A stretch of DNA of 64,000 nucleotides, from NCBI GenBank assembly GCA_013398175.1, contig VZRZ01005367.1, positions 823,575 through 887,574 of the forward strand, in the 5' to 3' direction. The notes below the pieces were generated by a model, which was not told the DNA's origin, searched no databases, and saw only the letters and a program-made list of their open reading frames with translations. Below, piece after piece: positions 48,274 to 60,117 of this stretch (the first letter of the stretch is position 1; every line of letters begins with the position of its first letter). The translations under genes were made by a program, and so were the position numbers. This DNA comes from Climacteris rufus. Lineage: Eukaryota; Chordata; Aves; Passeriformes; Climacteridae.

Positions 48274-51200
48274 CAACCTCCAATTTCTTATTTTAGATTA
48301 AATGCAGATAAATTATATAAGTATTTACAATTTCTGTAAGTCTCTTTCAACCAATCATGACAAATATGAACAGCTTTATATCTGGTACAAACAACCAAGA
48401 AATTGGAAATGTATGGATGTAACTTTTGAGGACAGTCCTCAGGGTTATTGGGGTTTCTTTTTGTACATTGACTCCTTTCTCTGGATATGTAAATCACATT
48501 GTACAAGTACACAATTGTGCCACTTCTGGACAATTTACACTTGATGTTTCTATGCAGACTGTGGCAGCCCTGGCCCAACTGGTTGTGTCTACACTGCAGA
48601 GGCTGCACATGAAGCCAGGTTTAGCAGCTCTCTGCATTACTTACCTGCCAGAGCATCCTCAGGGCCAGCTCAGGGCTGAACTGCCTGGCACAGCTTTGAG
48701 AGGAAAGCCTCGAGAGCGGTGCTCCACACCTCGCTGTGCACCGTGGCCAGGCCCTCACTCACTGCAGGTGCCAGGCCCAGGCCTGTCTGTGTATTTCATC
48801 TGCCCCCTGTGCCACGTCACATTCTTACGGTGGGCAAAAGGCAATCTGGGACAAAAGGCTTTTGTTTTGTGCCATGAGGGCGATGTGAACAGGGGAAGCA
48901 GGTCTTGGGCAAACTGCTACCTTCAGAGTACTGCAGGTTCTGGCAGCAAGGCCATGTGTCTGCCTAGCACAATCTTAAAATCTTAGAGGGGAATTCACTG
49001 GATTGGTGCTGTTACTGCAAAGTAGCTCTTCCATGACTAGCTCAGAGGTCAGGAAGTACTTTTCTTTTATAAACTAACAAAAGAGAAAAAAAAGGTGTTC
49101 TAACTACAGTATGCATGTAAGCACTGTTTTTCCCCAGGCAACATCAGTGTTTAACATTGCTGTTCGTCATGATGCCGGCCTGCACTTTGCAGTCAAAGAT
49201 CCCTGTCATTTGCAGATCACACACAACTCACACACACGACTGAATTCATTCCACCACCACCCTCAAACACATCGGCTGTGCTGTGTGGGACCACCTCTGA
49301 GTGCGGGAAGGTGGGCTGCCTGTGAATATTAAATCACATTTTTCCGATGAGACAGCAGAAATACTGCTAATCAGTGCCAACTGTGGTGGGGTGGGGTGGA
49401 GCACACACAGAGCTGCTGGCACTGCCGACAGCTTGCAGCCCACAGGAAGGGAGATTAGAGGTAAAACGCTGTGCCTCCCTCGCAGACTCTAAAATGGCCC
49501 AGCTGCCCTAACAACAGAAGCTGTTCGGGAATGCCCAGCTGCCGGAGGATCTGCTTCGCCCTTCTCCCAGCAAAGGGAGCATTCCAGCCTTGGGAATAGG
49601 GACAGGCGAGTTCCCAGCGAGCCACGAGATGGCGCTGGAACCCCCAGCCCCGCAGCCGGAGCATCTGCAGAATTCCAGCCCTTCCCAGAGTTTACAGAGG
49701 ATGCGGCTCCTTCCACTTCATCAAAGTCAGAGGAAGTCTGTGATTAGCTGGATGTTTACAAATAAAAGGAGGATCTGGAGGCAGATCAAAGATAACTCTC
49801 CAGATCTGGCCCGATACCAGGTTCCTGTGCTAACAGCATCTGCATGGGTTCCACTGTTACGCTCAGTGACTTAACTTGATGTATCTCATCATGCACTAAT
49901 AATGCTTTATTTTTTATGCTTAGTGCATTTATTAGAAGTCTGAAGATTCAGCCAGCTAAGGACTTGAAGAAACAAAACAACAACCACTCCTCAGCCAAAA
50001 AGATCTTCCAGGCTCCATCTAAGAGAAGCACCCACTGGGTTCTTCCTCACCCTGCTTCCTGCAATGTAAAGGGAACCAAGAGGCAAAGATAAGCACTGTT
50101 CCAAAATCCAAAGGATTTGGACTTAGTAAACAGGAGCAGTAGCTCCTCTAATGTTCTCTAACCAAGTAGCTTGGATGATCCAATCACACCATACATGCTT
50201 CTCACTGAGAAGTCTGTAGTTCAGCCAGGATCTCAGTGACTCTGGCAAGGCCAAAGGATCAGGGAGAGAAGATGATGGAAGATAAAAGATGTGGTGTGTG
50301 AAATACACTGACTTAATGTATATCTGTTCTAAGGGACTTCTTTGTTTTGACTCTGTGTAACAAACCAACATAGCCTGTGAGGTCTGGAAGGCCACAGACT
50401 ATTCCTTCTCTCATAGTAGTGCTCTGTTTGAAGTTGGTATTTCTATTTGGTGTCTAAGCCACACTGAACTTGATCAAATAAACATTCTCCAAAGGAAACT
50501 GCCTTTGAACTATTTAACTCTTTACATAGCAAACTAAAGCTGAAAGAATTGTAACAATTACTGTAAAACCTCCTGTGTCTTGACTGAGTTGTTTTCCAGT
50601 TTTTAAGTTACTGTTCATCAGGACCTCTGTCTTTTCTGGCAGAAATGACTGTGTCAGCAATGGCCAGTAACAGCTAAGTGAAACACAACCCATCTGAAAG
50701 CAGACTAGGTGGGGCTAACCCTCAGACTTCCAGGCATGCAGACTGTTAAGTGTCATATTTTACAGCATATGTAAGTGTACACAACTTCTGTTTAATCTAC
50801 CTGATAACAGTGTAGCTCAGATATCTGAGCTCTCTCCTGGGCTGTGGGACATACTAAGACAATTTCTTCATCAGTTCCAAGGGATCCTACACCCTCTTTC
50901 CTCTTCCTACAATACTACAGTATCTATCCTTTACCCAAAGGAGTGATACTTTCGATTTCACCTCTTAAAATGTTTCTGATTTGTGTAAGTAATTCAATAA
51001 CCAATGGCTAGAAACCAAAACCTCAGTAATTTGGAAGCTGGGACCCTACCAGTAGGTACCAGTAGGAAGCCCATAGGCAGGGAGGAAACAGGGACACCAT
51101 CTTTAGCATCCTGAATAAAAGCTCTAACAACAACTTGTGTAAGAAAAGCGTAACTGGTACCAAAAGTCTGGTGTATCTGCTGCCAAAACCAAAAGCAATT

Positions 51201-54198
51201 CATGGTATTCAGCAAACCCTATTTTTAGCCAGCTTATCTGCATTTCCACAGACTTTCATAGTCTTTCGGGCTTTTGCCATGGAGAGAAGGACATTATGTT
51301 ATTTCTCCCATTCATTTTCTGGGGAGTCAGAAGCAGAAGTCCCTCTGGTGACCATCCGCAATGTAGTGGGATGGTTACCTAAAAAGGAGAGAACAGGTAT
51401 CACTGGGTTGTGTAGGCTCAGTTGAACATGTGAGAACTATTAAAAAAGGCAACTTCTTAGCCCTAGTCATTGCTTTAAAACAGGAAGAAAGCAAATCTCT
51501 CCATTTCAAAAAACAGAAGACAAACAGAAGAGACAAAAGGATGGATTTTTAAAAGAGCAACTTTGTCATCAGGGGAGATGGGGGAGAAGAGAGGGGGAAA
51601 GACTGATTTTTGCATCTTTCATGTTGGCATCACTACTGCTGCAGAGACCTTGGCAATTGCTGACACTGGTGGCACTTTGCCTGACAGAAAAGTTGAGAAA
51701 CCAAGAATTTACAACAGTCCTGATTTCCAGTGTATTTCCTACAATCTACACAGCTTCCACGATTAGAGGCCTTCAAGGGATGCTCTCATTCCCTGTCAGG
51801 AGTTTTGGGATGTCTACAGAACCACAAGACATAATTATCTAAAATCATATCTTATTTGCAAACAAAAAAAAAGTACACTCCAAAATCTCATTGATACAAA
51901 TCACTAAGTTTGAGTGAACAATAACAATAAATGCAGCAGCACTTTGTCAGAGAGGGAAGTTCTTGAACTATATTTTTTTTCTCCCACTGGAAATTCTAGA
52001 TAAACCATTGTTTTTGTGGTTGTAGCTGCAGGAAGATTTACTATGGTTTTTAGTATGCCAGAAGGCACGGGAAAGGATTAAACCTTCTCATTTTCTTGCA
52101 AGAGAATCAAAGATCCTGACCACGTCTGAACCTCGAGGTTGCTGGGCTGAAGTGTGCCACGCTGGCTACACAGAACAGTCAGTCAGAGCCTGGCCTTGGA
52201 CCATCTGAAGATTTCTCATCTCAAAATTTTGTTAAGGTCCCTTTAATACATTAATATGAAACTTTAAAAATGTATTTCCAACCAGTCTTACATAGAGTAC
52301 CCGCGTGAATCGCTGAGAACAGTTTCTCTAAAAGCATGATGCACAATATTGTTTTCTTATATCTTAAATCAATTAAAAGAAACCCCAGCCTACAAGGTAT
52401 TTGAGGGCAAAAATAACCCAAATAAAGATCTGATAGCATTTCTCCTGTGAAGTTGGCACTGGTCATTCAAGTACATGAAAAGGAACATGGGCTGTTTGTT
52501 TCAGGGCTGAATATTTATAGTCATGATGAAGTGATTCCTGAGTCATGAGCTCTGCTGCACTGTTACAAATTAAGATATGTCTTTCTGAATGAAAAAAATA
52601 AAATCACAATTAATTCCAGAATTGTGGAAGTGACTATAAAAGTGGCAAAAGACATTTAATTTATAAAATGTGTCCTGACTTTTGGCATCTGTCCCCTACA
52701 AAGTCTCAGCCTACTGACACATCTCAAGAATACCCTGCACAGCAATATTTTAGGAGGTTTTTGGAAGCTGGAAGAAAATACAGAAAACTGGTTTACTGCT
52801 GAGGACTACAGAAATGTCAGCTTTTAAAAACATGTTCCTAATTTCTAGCCTTCAGCAGACTTTATAAAGTCAAATTAGTCATGCTTCATCTTGTAGGTCT
52901 TTAAGTCTGTGACAAGCATCTAACCCGCTGAGAATTGGGGAAGTCAGAAGATTTGATTTTTAACCCTTTAAGACTGAGCAGCACTTAAAAGTCAGAAGCA
53001 GGCACACAGGATAGTAACAGATACTGCCAGCAACAGCTTAATTTACACATGGAATTACCCTGAGCTTTCAGCATTAGACCAAAAATGAGACAACTGTCTC
53101 CCCTTATTGTGGAAAGCAGTGAGGGGCACGGGGCAACAGAGGAGCTCCACAGCTGCATCTGGGCCCACAGCTGGAGGGCAGGAAGGCCAGAGGAAGGCAG
53201 GAGCCATTCCTGGTGATTGGCCAGACAAGGGGCCCAGCTCATTCCTGGCCTCGGGCCAGGCCAACCACACAAACCCAGTGGCGCGGAGCACTACCCAGCC
53301 TGCTTCAAGAAACACTAAGAAAGCTCCAGAGCATATTTGTGGGATGAGCTGAACACAGGAAGGTTTCCAGTTCTCACGAAGAGGGCAGATAGCAGAGATG
53401 TGTCTCATTTGTAAGAGGTTGGGCTGCCTTTTTCCTTATCAGGAAATAGGAGATGAATGTAAGAGTTCAGCTTCCCCGAGGATGCTTGGGGGAGACAGAG
53501 ACCGAGTTAAACCCGGGACATGCTTTGAGTTCTGGTACAGCTCGTTTAAACAAACGAGCCCCCTCCCAGCCACTCATTCCTCCCCCTGTGCCACCCCTTC
53601 TGTTGTGCTTGCACAAGATCTGACACAGAGATGGAGAGGGAAGCACAGCAGGGAACTGATCCAGCCAAAAACCAGCCCCATGGGGAACAAAGAAAAGCCT
53701 GTTGTTTGATTCAGTTCATTGTGAAGCTGCAAAGGTACGTGGGGTTTGACAATGGACAGGGTGGCACAGGGGAGAGGGGAGCTGAAACTCATGGGGAGAA
53801 GTCAAGGGCTGCCAGGGCTCCAGGTGGCACTGCCTCCAGGAGCAAATTCGTGTCCTCACCAATAGCGCAGAGACTCTTGATGGCTTAGCATTAGAGTATT
53901 CAAATACAATGGTGTAGTCAAACTATTCACTTTTATAACAATGTATTTTTAATATATTCTCCAGGGCAATATATTTTCTGTCTTCAGCTTTGAATAAAAA
54001 ATATGCTGAATTATACGTTTTACATCAACTGAAAATGTTAAATAGAGAAGTCCCCTAATAAAAGCATAAATTCTTAGAATTCCATGATATTCTATTTATT
54101 GAAATCAAGATTTCTCCACAGACCTGTTGCCTACAAATATCATTATACACAAGTGTAAATACTCTTTGAACTAACAAGTCAGCAGGAAGCATTTACAA

Positions 54199-54219
54199 GT
54201 ATATATATATATATATATT
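54199..54219. repeat. (AT)n microsatellite
   Basis: About ten uninterrupted AT units. Confidence 0.95.
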
Positions 54220-55565
54220 AACATTTTAAACATCTCCTCTGAAATTGAAAAAGCAGCTCAACAGCTTTTGTGGTATTTTAAAGCTCATACCAGGTCTTCA
54301 TGAATTCCCTCTTTTTAACTTTCAGTAAATCTTGAAAGCTAAGAGCTATGCTGGCCACTTATAAATTCTCAGGATTGCAGCCCATAGCACTGCCAAAATC
54401 AGAAAAACAACAGAACACAGAGAGGTCCTCCAAAAATAAGAATAGCAAATCACTTAAAAATATAACTTAGGGCATCCAGCAAATCTTTTTCTTTCTGGCT
54501 ACGCCTTGTGCAATGTGATATGCTTAACCTCCAGTTTTAAAGATCCTTAAGTGCTTTTACACTCTAACACACACTAAGGAGATGCAAAGGAACAATGTTA
54601 TGGCAACAGAAAAGTACAAATTAGAGGAAACAGAACTCTAAATTAAGAATTTTGCTTCCCCTTCCCATCTTTCAAGTAACAGCAAAACTTCTAGGATTTC
54701 ATAACTGCTGTTGATTTTTTTCATGTCTGTTTTTGTTCTGTCTCCACATTAAATCATTTTTGTCACGGTAGGAGCACTAAAACACCATCATTTCACTCCC
54801 CTGCAGATGTTGTCCCATTCTGGGGAGAACATTCAAGAGTGGCCAGCCCCAGGCTGCCTCAGCACCCAGACCTTCTCCCCTTTCATAGTAGCCAAATTCC
54901 TCCTGTCACTCCAGGCCTTTTCTCTAACAGTGCCATGCTGTTCCCCTGCATGCTTTTACACGTCACCTTAAATACTCATCTACTTCAGTACCCATCTCCT
55001 TGCAAGCCAGGATGACTTGTTTATGTTCTCCTGTACTCCCCTGATCACTTCTCAGGCTACTTCAGACATTCTGATTTTCTCTGCCTACACGTAAGTAGAT
55101 CCACTCTCAAGATTCCCTGCAGTGCAATTCATGCTCTTTGTAAGCCTTAGTCTGGACTTTCAGAGATGTGAACTCCAAGGCACTGGGTTTTGTTTCACTA
55201 GAACAGGAAAAAACATCAATTCAAGTTCAGTTGGAAAGGTTTAACAAACTTTACTTTGAAAGGCTACTACAGCTTATAACTGGAAAACAGAGGTACTCCA
55301 GGGTGTTTATAAAGTTAGATAGTACACATAAATACCATCATTCCCAGCTCCTCCATTTAACTTCTGTAGTTGGCAGGTCTACTTACACTAGGAAATCACA
55401 TTTTTTGTGAAACATTTCTGGGTCAAGTTCAGACCAATAGGATGTAAACAAGGGCTCCTGATCCTGAGCAGAAGGTTCCATAAATCACCCTCAGCCCTTC
55501 CCTGAATTCAGGAATGATCCCTTAGATGGCAGAGGTCACCTCCTGCTTGTCAGCAGGGTCTGTAA

Positions 55566-55654
55566 GCGGGGCCGCGCTGTGCCCCGGCCGCGCTCCGGGC
55601 AGCGGGGCCGCCCGTGCTTGGTACGCGCCCCGCGCTCCGGCCGTGAGCTCACGG
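55566..55654. promoter_or_regulatory. short, very dense CpG cluster
   Basis: About 18 CpG dinucleotides in roughly 90 bases, flanked by CpG-poor sequence. It sits about 2.3 kb beyond the ZBTB1 stop. Downstream on the plus strand is a pyrimidine-rich stretch (55680-55920) with open but domain-free frames. It could be the promoter of an unannotated transcript (for example antisense to ZBTB1) or a GC-rich relict. Confidence 0.4.
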
Positions 55655-56479
55655 CTCAGGCCCACAGCTCTCCCAGCCAAGCTGAGTCATCCTCACTCTG
55701 CTCTCACAGCCGGGACATTTTATCCACTCCTCCAGCCACCCCCTCCATGCCACCTTCGAGATCTGCTTCCCACTGCTCAGCTCTAATCCTGCCCGCCTGC
55801 CTCTGCCACTCCTTCCCACTCAGGATCTCTTCTCCCACTCAGTCTTCCCACTCCTCCGGTGCCACAAGACTGTCCTGCCAACTCCCCCACTGCTCCCCAG
55901 TTCTCCTTCGCTTCCCTTGACTGCTTTTCCCAACCCAGCCACAGCTGATACTGCACGTCAGAGAATCACTGTGTGCTGTGTATGAACCCCAGCTCTGGAG
56001 TGTATTCATGCCTGTGCTCTTTTGGCCCCAGTGTTATTGAGGACTCAGCTGGCTTTAGCATCACACAAGAAAACACAGGACTGAGCAGTTAAAGAAAAAC
56101 ACTAAAGGCCCCCTGAACTGCACCCAGAGCAGTTGGTGCCTCGGAGCAGCTGCTGGCTCAGGACCAAGGTCTGGTGGGGGAGCCTTCTCCATCACTGCAG
56201 AAATGCACACATCTGCCAACCAAGAGAAATCCTAATGCACATTTAAAACTGGATAAATGCAAGGCAACTCACACTAATTTTAACAGTTACAGTGGAGATT
56301 CTGAATTGTATTAATTCCTCTGAATAGTCTAAAATTAAAACTCGACGCCCCTCATAATCCCCAAGAAACAAGGAATGAAACTCAACTCTGACAGCAACAA
56401 GCACATGAAAGCCCTGGACAAGACCATCAGCTCCTGGTTTCTGTTCTCAACCCCACCACTGGCACACAAGGTGACAGAG
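55655..56479. other. intergenic, pyrimidine-rich then AT-rich
   Basis: A CT-rich run (55680-55920) rich in CTCC/CACTGC motifs, then ordinary intergenic sequence. No gene recognised. Confidence 0.4.
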
Positions 56480-56550
56480 TATTTCACTTAGAAGGGACCT
56501 GCAACAATCATTTAATCCAGCTGCCTTAATTGCTGATCTAAATTTCCTTC
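56480..56550 (-). mobile_element. short CR1 3' fragment
   Basis: The plus strand reads AGAAGGGACCTGCAACAATC, then TTTAATCCAGCTGCCT: the reverse complement of a CR1 3' end of the subfamily with 'acctacaacaatcatctagtcc'. Only about 70 bases are recognisable. Confidence 0.6.
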
Positions 56551-56882
56551 CTCCCTCCATAGCTCAGTGGGAAATAGCATTATCACCCTCTTTGATAAAG
56601 TGAGATCTGCTGGGAGAAAGTACTACTAGGTTTTCTTTTTTGTTTTCTCCACCATTACATAGGATCCTTTCCTGCACCCCATCACAAATCACACACTTAC
56701 ATTCAGACAGCTGGTGCCTAAGAGTCAAAGCCAGCCACTCTCTCAAAGGCCAAAGTGCCTGACTGAATTGGTGTCAGTTGGTACTTAGTAGGATTTTTAA
56801 ATTCAATTAAGAGACAAGCTGCGCAGATTAGGGCTCTGCTAGAATCAGAAAGGAATCTTAAAAGGCATAAAATGTCTTTACA

Positions 56883-57958
56883 TTTATTAAGCAAACTCTG
56901 CAGTCTTTTCTTGATATAGTCTTGTTGAAAAACAGAACATTCATAAAGTATCATGAAAACAAGAAGCAAAAAAACCCTAAGGTCCCAAGCAATAGGACTA
57001 TCTTCACACCCATCCTGATTTTAACTTTCCAACACAAGCAGCAAGGCACGGTTCACAGCTAGGCTGAAAATGCAGTCTTCAGTGCACATGGCCAAGCTGC
57101 ATTCCTAGCAACCCACCATGGCCACTCCTCCCTTGGATGTTAGGATAAGCAGGTTAAATATACCCACAGAGGTACAGACAGCGAAAGAAAGGCCAACGTC
57201 AGTCGTACAGTTCTGCTAGGACTTCACGTCTGGAAAACGAGCACTGTGCTGGAACTCCTCGGTTATCCCCACAGGCATTGCCTCCCTTCCCCCCTGTGCA
57301 CACACCAGCCCGAGCCTGCGAGGTTTCACTGAGCCTAGGTGCTCCCAGCCCTGGGCTGCACGTTCCAGCAAAGCCAAGAAGCAGGGGACCAGGACAGCCA
57401 GCTCCACCCTCACAGCAGAGTCAGAGCACAAAGGATTATTTCTTGGCATTGTTGGTTTTGGGTTGGGTTTTTGTTTTTTTTTTTTCATTTTGAAAATTAA
57501 TTTGGGGATTATGAACAATTATGCTCTTGCACATTAATCGCTGGGATCTAAAATTTTCACATGAAGAAACAACACATGGAAATATTAAAGCACTCATCTT
57601 ACGGACATGGATCCGAGAACTGTTTAATAGCAGTCAGTGAAGGGGTAACATTGTGCTTTTAATCTACAGTTTAAAAATAATGATTTGTATATCTACGTAG
57701 TAAAACAATAAAATTAAGAACAGAAACTGGTATTAGGAAACAGTGAAAATGTAATAATTAAACACATGATGCTTTTCAAAGCTTTATACTTAATGAGCCT
57801 AAATAGACACCTATGGTTAGGAGGGTCTTAAAAAAATAATAAAAAAGAGACTTATTTTCAAATTTTTTTTTCCTTTTCAATTTTTTTTTTACTATACTTA
57901 TGCTTTGCTTTGGTGTTCTCTCTGCTGCCAACTTAATGCTTTAACAGTATGTTTATGC
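56883..57958 (-). other. ZBTB1: ZBTB1 3' untranslated region (limit uncertain)
   Basis: AT-rich sequence past the ZBTB1 stop. ATTAAA-type signals on the minus strand lie at 57658-57663 and 57623-57628, and a canonical AATAAA at 56883-56888. The transcript may end at any of them or further left. Long T-runs near 57470-57485 and 57865-57890 belong to this stretch. Confidence 0.4.
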
Positions 57959-60094
57959 TTATGTTCTTTTCAAATGCTTGGCATTATAGTGAGATCTCAT
58001 ATCTTTCCTCAAATTAAATTTTGCTCCACATACTCCACATGTATACAGATGAACATCCCTGTGCTGCTCCAGTTGCTCATTATTTGGGAATATCTGAAAG
58101 CAGACCTGGCATATAGTCTCTCCAGCTGATAAGTGAGATATCATATGCCGTACATGGTCATGTTTTCGGAAGTTTCCTTGATCACAAATGGAACAGACAT
58201 ACCTGGCCATGCCTTTGTGCATATCATTGTGGAGCCGCAACTGGCGCTCTCTTAAGAACTGCTTCCCACATGTCTGACAAACAAACTGTTTTTCCTTGGT
58301 ATGAACGGTATAGTGTTCCCGCAAGTGGCAACGCTGATAAAATCCTTTCCCGCAAAGGTTGCAGAAATGCTTACGTCTGTGATCCCTCTCGTTCTCTTCC
58401 AACATGGAGTTCTTGAACAGATCTTGCTCCAGGCAGTTCGACATATGTTCAACCACTAGGTTTTCAGAATCAAAACGCTGGCCACAATTAGGGCATCGGA
58501 ACGGACAGGCAGAATGCTTGTATAACTGGTTTTTTTGAAGGCTGTTCATTTGGAAGTGACTGTCCCGGAAGTCGTCTAGCATCTCTGCAAACATCATGTC
58601 CCTTATTTCTGACTGCTCCTCGGGGTTTTCTTCCAAGTCCATTTTCTCCTCAGAATTTCTGATCCCGTTCATGGTCAGATCCTGGGGTTCTCCACAGGTC
58701 TGTGCATGATCCTGTAACTGCTTGCCTTTGACCAGTATTTGACCACATTTGCCACAAGCACATATATTTTCTATGTGTTTGGATAAATAATGAGAGGACA
58801 AATCTTCCTCGGTGATTGTTAGCCCACAAAGTTCACAGGGAGCATTCTCCACATCTTCCTGCACTGAAGGAGCCTTGCTGTTAAGGTGCCGTGGACTTTT
58901 CAAACACTTCCTTTCATCCTCATCCATGGATAAACGAGGCTTTAGAGTCTTCCGAGCATTCCTCTTCTCCCTCATCTCTTCCTCGACGTAGTATCTGTAA
59001 AGCGGCTCTTCCTGTTCATCATCGAGGTCGTCATTGTCGGAAGACTCATTGCAGTCTTTATCTGTCACCTTAATAATATTAAAATCCTTCAGATCATCTG
59101 TGGGATTGTCCTCTGGTTCCACCTTGATGATAATCCTCTTCCTCTCAGCGGCCCTACTTCCTTCTTCACCTGATGTCTCGGGGGCAACCGTGCTGCTTTT
59201 TCTGCTCGTGACGTTTGACACAGGAGATGAAGAATCATCCGCAGCTTGTCTCGAGTCCCCCTTGTATTTTTCTGTTTGTGTGGAGATCATCTTAGAAGTA
59301 GAGTTCTTTTCACTAAAGTCTATTTTCTCAGCACTGTAGTACCTGGCACTTTGGTAGGAATGCCTGTTGGTGCATGTTAACACGTGCTCATCCAGTAGCT
59401 TTTCACAGCTAAAACTAAACCCGCAGCTGTCGCAGGTGAAGCTCCTTCCAAACCGGCGTGAGTGGGACACGCGCTCTTTTGTGTGAGAGAATTTGGACGT
59501 GGTGCTTTTTTTGCAGACATCAAACAGTTGCTCAGGGAAGCTGTTTAGCTGCAAAGCTTCTTCATCAGGCTCTTTGTTATGGGATGTATTTACCGTTGAA
59601 CTTGGCGGCTCCATGCCCCACCTGTTTGCTTCGCTGCCATTTCTAGCCAGAGCGTCTTCGTACATTCTCACGCCAAATATCATTTTACTATTCTGGGTGC
59701 TAGAAGCAGGAGATGAACATTTTAAACTAGATGAGTCTGTATCCTGTATATCTTCTAGACACTCAGGTACGTTATATAGCTGTAAATAGTTCATGGCCAC
59801 TTTAAATTGTTCAAAATTGGCAGGGGCTGTCATAATTTTTCCTAAATACATGAACTGTAAAATAAGATCAAAGCATTCAGCGCTAATCTTCATGTTGCTT
59901 AGATTCAGCTGGGCTGTAGTGTTTTGATGGTTCATAAAAAACATCCTAAAATAGGCGCTGCAGGCAGCAAGGACTGCTTTATGTGCTTGAAAATAAATAT
60001 CATCGATAGCGATGCAGCAGTCGCACAGAAAGCCCCACTCTCTTTGCTTGTTTAGCTGCTGAAGGACATAGTTGCTATGGCTGGTTTTTGCCAT
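57959..60094 (-). CDS. ZBTB1: zinc finger and BTB domain-containing protein 1 (ZBTB1)
   Basis: A 711-residue nuclear transcriptional repressor, in mammals needed for lymphoid development and described as promoting translesion synthesis by recruiting RAD18 through a UBZ4-type finger. The BTB/POZ dimerisation domain covers about residues 5-115 (VLQQLN, CDCCIAIDDIYFQAHKAVLA). A finger of C2HC type follows near 216-242 (CDSCGFSFSCEKLLDEHVLTC), then a Ser-rich and acidic linker with DNDDLDDEQEE. Eight more finger-like units lie between about 430 and 708: CELCG, CGKCG, CPNCG, CNLCG, CQTCG, CSICD, CQVCF and CGVCG. The first of these are partly C2HC, the later ones C2H2. Length is that of the mammalian protein (713). 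The whole coding region is one exon; the ATG lies 20 bases inside it in a good context (AAGATGG). No frameshift or stop is seen. In mammals it lies head to head with ZBTB25, which would be right of the window. Confidence 0.97.
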   Translation of the reverse strand: MAKTSHSNYVLQQLNKQREWGFLCDCCIAIDDIYFQAHKAVLAACSAYFRMFFMNHQNTTAQLNLSNMKISAECFDLILQFMYLGKIMTAPANFEQFKVAMNYLQLYNVPECLEDIQDTDSSSLKCSSPASSTQNSKMIFGVRMYEDALARNGSEANRWGMEPPSSTVNTSHNKEPDEEALQLNSFPEQLFDVCKKSTTSKFSHTKERVSHSRRFGRSFTCDSCGFSFSCEKLLDEHVLTCTNRHSYQSARYYSAEKIDFSEKNSTSKMISTQTEKYKGDSRQAADDSSSPVSNVTSRKSSTVAPETSGEEGSRAAERKRIIIKVEPEDNPTDDLKDFNIIKVTDKDCNESSDNDDLDDEQEEPLYRYYVEEEMREKRNARKTLKPRLSMDEDERKCLKSPRHLNSKAPSVQEDVENAPCELCGLTITEEDLSSHYLSKHIENICACGKCGQILVKGKQLQDHAQTCGEPQDLTMNGIRNSEEKMDLEENPEEQSEIRDMMFAEMLDDFRDSHFQMNSLQKNQLYKHSACPFRCPNCGQRFDSENLVVEHMSNCLEQDLFKNSMLEENERDHRRKHFCNLCGKGFYQRCHLREHYTVHTKEKQFVCQTCGKQFLRERQLRLHNDMHKGMARYVCSICDQGNFRKHDHVRHMISHLSAGETICQVCFQIFPNNEQLEQHRDVHLYTCGVCGAKFNLRKDMRSHYNAKHLKRT

Positions 60095-60117
60095 CTTGTA
60101 CTTCGATTACAGCCCTG
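60095..60117 (-). other. ZBTB1: ZBTB1 exon start and splice acceptor
   Basis: On the minus strand CCTTTTTCTTTATGCAG ends at 60115, followed by a 20-base leader piece and the start codon. The pyrimidine tract and CAG are a strong acceptor, so at least one 5' non-coding exon lies to the right. Confidence 0.85.

Larger units (their letters stand above)
45256..55565. other. intergenic, nothing recognised
   Basis: Mostly AT-rich intergenic DNA with CA and AT microsatellites. A 186-codon plus-strand open frame at 48426-48986 lies partly in a GC-richer patch; it has no recognised domain. No RNA gene was seen. Confidence 0.45.

Noticed and set aside
56558..56580. TAGCTCAGTGGG, resembling a tRNA A box
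   Set aside because: No GTTCRA-type B box follows within tRNA distance, and the flanks do not pair as an acceptor stem.
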